From: UBA3941 sp035647175 | Lineage (GTDB): Bacteria > Bacillota > Clostridia > Caldicoprobacterales > UBA3941 | Assembly: GCA_035647175.1 (NCBI GenBank) | Contig: DASRNX010000201.1 | Span: 1-9,025 of the forward strand | Length of the DNA stretch: 9,025 nt | Reading direction: 5' to 3' | Part shown: positions 6,698-9,025 of the stretch, in pieces | Layout: each line of letters starts with the position of its first letter | Numbering within the stretch: the first letter of the stretch is position 1 | Notes under the pieces: generated by a model | The model's database searches: none | What the model saw: only the letters and a program-made list of their open reading frames with translations | Told to the model about the DNA's origin: nothing | Made by a program: the position numbers and the translations under genes

Positions 6698-7426
6698 CTA
6701 ACCTTTTAGGCCATACCTTTGTTCGGCCTGGGATTTTCTTAAATAGAAAGGGACCAATTGTGTATAATTCTGGGTGCGACCGGATTGTGCCGCCTCCAGA
6801 GCTAGACAGGCAACAGACGAGGCCCGCTGCATCATAAGACTGATGGGGGCCTTATGGGCCTTTGTTCCCATCCTATCTTCTATTATTCCCCAATATGGTA
6901 TAATTCCGTCTCCGCCAAATAACACGGGCTCGTTATAGACCATAAGTTTGTCAATAAGTTCTGTCACCGGAAGGGCCATATACTCGTCAAGCCGTTCAAA
7001 CCCTTTCCCCAAATGGTTATCATCGCCACCGGATCTATAGACAGAAGTGTACACCTGTTCTCTCCTGGCATCCATGATTGGACAGACGAGCCCCTCCCTG
7101 GCCTTTAGATTGTGTGCCAGCCCGTCCAAGGTGGGGACGCCTATCACGGGTCTATCATGGGCCTGGGCTAAGGCCTTAACCGTGGCTATCCCAATCCTCA
7201 GCCCCGTAAATGAGCCAGGTCCCTTGGAAACGGCGAAAACATCCATATCCCGAAGCCCAATGTCCAGACTATTTAAAAGCCCCTCAATCAAGGGCATCAA
7301 CTGCTGGGAATGGGTCCGCCTATGATCCAGAAAAAACTCGCCCATCAGCTTTTCACCTTTGGCTACGGCTACAGCAGCAACCGTTCCGGAAGACTCAACT
7401 GCCAATACCATCATATATCTATCCAT
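6698..7426 (-). CDS. tsaB: tRNA threonylcarbamoyladenosine biosynthesis protein TsaB
   Basis: TsaB is the inactive TsaD paralogue that scaffolds the bacterial t6A transferase complex with TsaD and TsaE. The 242-residue protein has the ASKHA N-terminus LAVESSGTVAAVAV (8-21), the hallmark GPGSFTGLRIG (69-79) and MDARREQVY (118-126). As expected for TsaB, it lacks the HxxxH metal ligands of TsaD. The start is uncertain. ATG 7426 has GAGG almost touching it, while ATG 7414 has GAGG 13 bases upstream and forms an ATGA overlap with the tsaE stop. The shorter form begins MMVLAVESS and fits family N-termini slightly better. Either way the gene overlaps the end of tsaE, consistent with translational coupling. 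Confidence 0.95.
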   Translation of the reverse strand: MDRYMMVLAVESSGTVAAVAVAKGEKLMGEFFLDHRRTHSQQLMPLIEGLLNSLDIGLRDMDVFAVSKGPGSFTGLRIGIATVKALAQAHDRPVIGVPTLDGLAHNLKAREGLVCPIMDARREQVYTSVYRSGGDDNHLGKGFERLDEYMALPVTELIDKLMVYNEPVLFGGDGIIPYWGIIEDRMGTKAHKAPISLMMQRASSVACLALEAAQSGRTQNYTQLVPFYLRKSQAEQRYGLKG

Positions 7427-7887
7427 CCCTCTTTAAACTCTTCGTATACCTTGCCCACAGGGATTATCCTAATGATACGCTTGTCCGCATCATCGCCGGG
7501 GGATTTTTCTATTGTAATCCCTAAGTATTCATGGGGAAGAAGGTCTCCCATCCTTTCGGGCCATTCCACTACCGTAACCCCCCGGCCATAGAAAAACTCA
7601 TCGTACCCTAAATCGTACATCTCATCGGAATCATTCAGCCTATAAATATCGAAGTGATATAAGGGCAATCTGCCCTGATATTCATGGATCAATGTATATG
7701 TAGGGCTGGTAATGGGCCCCTCTATGCCAAGCCCCCTGGCCAGTCCCCTGGTCAATACGGTTTTGCCCGTTCCCAGATCCCCTTTTAGCAGAATTATCAT
7801 GCCCGACCGGGCCGATGTCCCTATTTTCTTACCTAACTCTAGCGTATCCTTCTCTGAAAAAGTAATTATCTCTATCATTTTCTCCAT
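7411..7887 (-). CDS. tsaE: tRNA threonylcarbamoyladenosine biosynthesis ATPase TsaE
   Basis: TsaE is the P-loop ATPase that resets the TsaB-TsaD complex during t6A synthesis. Counting from ATG 7887 the protein has 158 residues, with Walker A GDLGTGKT (36-43), SPTYTLIHEY (61-70), YHFDIYRL (77-84) and VEWPER (107-112), all hallmarks of the family. The frame opens further up at TTG 7917, but that codon lies only about 9 bases after the expected transcription start and has no Shine-Dalgarno, so I reject it. ATG 7878, three codons in, has GGAG three bases ahead and is a rival start. It is the first gene of the tsa cluster, directly behind a strong promoter. Confidence 0.95.
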   Translation of the reverse strand: MEKMIEIITFSEKDTLELGKKIGTSARSGMIILLKGDLGTGKTVLTRGLARGLGIEGPITSPTYTLIHEYQGRLPLYHFDIYRLNDSDEMYDLGYDEFFYGRGVTVVEWPERMGDLLPHEYLGITIEKSPGDDADKRIIRIIPVGKVYEEFKEGWIDI

Positions 7888-7932
7888 AGCCCCATCTATA
7901 TGGTTTGTCCCCGTCAAACAAAAATCATAACC

Positions 7933-7961
7933 ATTATATCCTTATTTATACTCTCTAACAA
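7933..7961 (-). promoter_or_regulatory. Sigma-A type promoter of the tsaE operon
   Basis: On the minus strand, TTGTTA (7961-7956) and TATAAT (7938-7933) are separated by exactly 17 bases. The -10 box is a perfect consensus and the -35 box matches four of six. Transcription would start near 7926, giving a leader of about 39 bases before ATG 7887. The promoter lies just downstream of the ribU terminator, so the tsa genes form a separate transcription unit. Confidence 0.8.
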
Positions 7962-8065
7962 GGGATTCATTAAAAATGGGCGCATAATCCGAATTTGGGG
8001 AATAATATTCCAACCACTTAAATTCCAAGGCCAGGAACCTATAAACTCGCTGTGGAGTCCGCTAA

Positions 8066-8103
8066 AAAAACACCGGGGTCATATTGCAGATCCCGGTGTT
8101 TTT
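8066..8103 (-). terminator. Rho-independent terminator of ribU
   Basis: AAAAACACCGGG (8066-8077) and CCCGGTGTTTTT (8092-8103) are exact reverse complements. The stem can extend three more pairs inward (8078-8080 with 8089-8091, one of them G-U) to leave an 8-base loop. Read on the minus strand the hairpin ends in a run of T residues down to 8064. It begins 13 bases after the ribU stop codon. Confidence 0.93.
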
Positions 8104-8115
8104 ATTCGCATTTAC

Positions 8116-8748
8116 CTACTTTTGCAGGATTGGCGACACCCTTTTATATATCAGCAGCGTAATAAGGGAGATAACAAAGGCCTTAATTAAGTTGAAGGGC
8201 ATAACGGCGTACAGGACATAGAGGGCGACATCCGTAATGTTTTTATTCGCCATAGCCATGACAGCCAATAGATTTTCCAAATTGCCTTCGAAGTATAGCT
8301 TGGTATAGAAGGGAATCAGAACATAATAATTTGCCAGTGCAGAGAATATAACCAATAATAAGGTGCCAAGGGCCATCCCTATGACGGCGTTTTTTCGGGT
8401 CTTATTCCTTATATACACGATTGCGGCAGGTACGGCAAAGCTGATTCCGACTATAAAGTTGGCCAGATTACCTACCCCGCCGGTTCCGTCATTTTTAAAT
8501 ATAATGTGGAACACATTCTTAATAAACTCGATTATTACAGCCGCCATGGGCCCTAAGGCAAATCCCCCGATTAACGCGGGCAGATCGCTTATATCCATCT
8601 TCAAAAACGCCGGGAATAAGGGCATGGGAAATTCCAATAACATCAATACAAAGGCTATAGCCGATAATAATCCGACCTTTACTATACCGTTTAATGAAAA
8701 TACCTTCTTAGATAGCATCTGTTTCTTTATGGATTTCTGTTCAACCAT
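8116..8748 (-). CDS. ribU: ECF transporter riboflavin-binding S component RibU
   Basis: RibU is the membrane S component that binds riboflavin and, with the shared EcfA-EcfA'-EcfT module (not in this window), imports it. The 210-residue protein is very hydrophobic, with about six membrane segments. It carries RibU family signatures: EFPMPLFPAFLKMDISDLP (39-57), GGFALGP (61-67), IEFIKNVFHI (73-82), a glycine-rich GTGGVGNLANF (88-98), and PFNLIKA (184-190). The frame is open 15 codons further to ATG 8793, but ATG 8748 has AGGAGG at six bases spacing, and the longer start would bury that site, so 8748 is chosen. The upstream FMN riboswitch independently supports riboflavin as the substrate. A strong terminator follows. 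Confidence 0.95.
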   Translation of the reverse strand: MVEQKSIKKQMLSKKVFSLNGIVKVGLLSAIAFVLMLLEFPMPLFPAFLKMDISDLPALIGGFALGPMAAVIIEFIKNVFHIIFKNDGTGGVGNLANFIVGISFAVPAAIVYIRNKTRKNAVIGMALGTLLLVIFSALANYYVLIPFYTKLYFEGNLENLLAVMAMANKNITDVALYVLYAVMPFNLIKAFVISLITLLIYKRVSPILQK

Positions 8749-8754
8749 CTTAAT

Positions 8755-8763
8755 CCTCCTCTT
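8755..8763 (-). promoter_or_regulatory. Shine-Dalgarno deciding the ribU start
   Basis: The minus strand reads AAGAGGAGG followed by ATTAAG and the ATG at 8748. This near-perfect site is inside the longer open frame that begins at 8793, and it argues strongly for the shorter protein. Confidence 0.85.
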
Positions 8764-8861
8764 GATTAAAATATAATCCTCAATGACATCCATTCCCGTG
8801 ACGGGCTTATGCCCTACAGGGTTGGACTAATACAGTGTGGTCAAATGATTTTCCACAACAA

Positions 8862-8887
8862 AATCCCCCCGAAACCTCGGGGGGATT
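8862..8887 (-). terminator. Riboswitch-controlled terminator in the ribU leader
   Basis: AATCCCCCCGA (8862-8872) and TCGGGGGGATT (8877-8887) form a perfect 11-bp stem with a 4-base loop. Read on the minus strand the stem is followed by a TT-G-TT-G-T stretch, so with the ATT of the stem itself the U-rich tail reads ATTTTGTTGT. It lies about 30 bases after the FMN aptamer and about 113 bases before the ribU start. This is the position of an attenuator that forms when FMN is bound. The competing antiterminator strand is probably partly outside the window. Confidence 0.85.
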
Positions 8888-8916
8888 ATTCAATGTCGCA
8901 TGAAATAAACATGGTG

Positions 8917-9025
8917 ACACCACCTTCTCTCATCCAGACTATGACTGTCGGCCCCAGAATTGCGCTGGGTCAATCCTCTATTGAAGGATTCGCGGGCTGT
9001 ACCGCCGGTAGGGAATTTCACCCTG
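8917..9025 (-). promoter_or_regulatory. FMN riboswitch (RFN element), 5' end cut by the window edge
   Basis: Read on the minus strand from 9025, the conserved RFN blocks occur in order: AGGGTGAAATTCCC, ACCGGCGGT, AGCCCGCGA, a variable hairpin (AATCC...GGATT), a CCCAG...CTGGG hairpin, GCCGACAGT, AGTCTGGATG and GAGAAGG. These are the class-defining sequences of the FMN aptamer (Rfam RF00050). The 5' strand of the closing helix P1 lies beyond 9025. The aptamer senses FMN and, through the terminator at 8887-8862, should shut off ribU when flavin is plentiful. No promoter is visible because it would also be outside the window. Confidence 0.97.

Noticed and set aside
8363..8776. Plus-strand 137-codon open frame opposite ribU
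   Set aside because: It is antisense to a clear RibU. Its hydrophobic look is a by-product of the membrane protein on the other strand.
1..9025. CRISPR array, tRNA, rRNA or insertion sequence
   Set aside because: No regularly spaced direct DNA repeats, cloverleaf, rRNA segment or transposase was found. The helicase repeats are protein-level and diverged in DNA.

Overview
The window looks like a moderate-GC Firmicutes chromosome, most likely Clostridia. This rests on strong AGGAGG-type ribosome binding sites, TTG and GTG starts, frequent ATA, AGG and AGA codons, a vegetative-type promoter (TTGTTA-N17-TATAAT), an FMN riboswitch ahead of a RibU-type ECF transporter subunit, and the gene order tsaE-tsaB-rimI-(Lit-like)-tsaD. 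I cannot name a genus from sequence alone.

Left part (1-4151, plus strand). After about 245 bases of AT-rich leader there is one very large gene (246-4151, about 1301 residues). Its first 575 residues are six tandem copies of a ~92-residue module that I do not recognise. A ~290-residue helical and beta-rich linker follows, then a complete SF1B (Upf1/Dna2-like) helicase core. No nuclease domain is visible. It is the least ordinary gene in the window.

Middle and right part (4156-7961, minus strand). This is a co-directional cluster read right to left. A promoter at 7961-7933 drives tsaE (ATPase), tsaB, rimI (GNAT acetyltransferase), a four-segment membrane protein of the DUF1461/TIGR01906 (Lit-like) family, and tsaD. 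TsaB, TsaD and TsaE transfer the threonylcarbamoyl group onto A37 of ANN-decoding tRNAs. TsaC/TsaC2, which makes the threonylcarbamoyl-AMP substrate, is not in the window. The tsaE-tsaB and tsaB-rimI junctions are tight. The run is interrupted before tsaD by a ~250-base AT-rich stretch (5218-5466) holding nested inverted repeats. tsaD and the helicase gene converge with only 4 bases between their stop codons.

Right edge (8066-9025, minus strand). An FMN (RFN) riboswitch, truncated by the window end, is followed by a rho-independent terminator and then by ribU (riboflavin uptake S component) with a near-perfect Shine-Dalgarno. A strong terminator closes the ribU transcript before the tsa promoter. 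Under flavin-replete conditions FMN binding should favour the leader terminator and reduce riboflavin uptake.

Most of the window is ordinary housekeeping. The points worth a second look are the repeat-helicase fusion, the inverted-repeat island upstream of tsaD, and the Lit-like gene embedded in the t6A operon.
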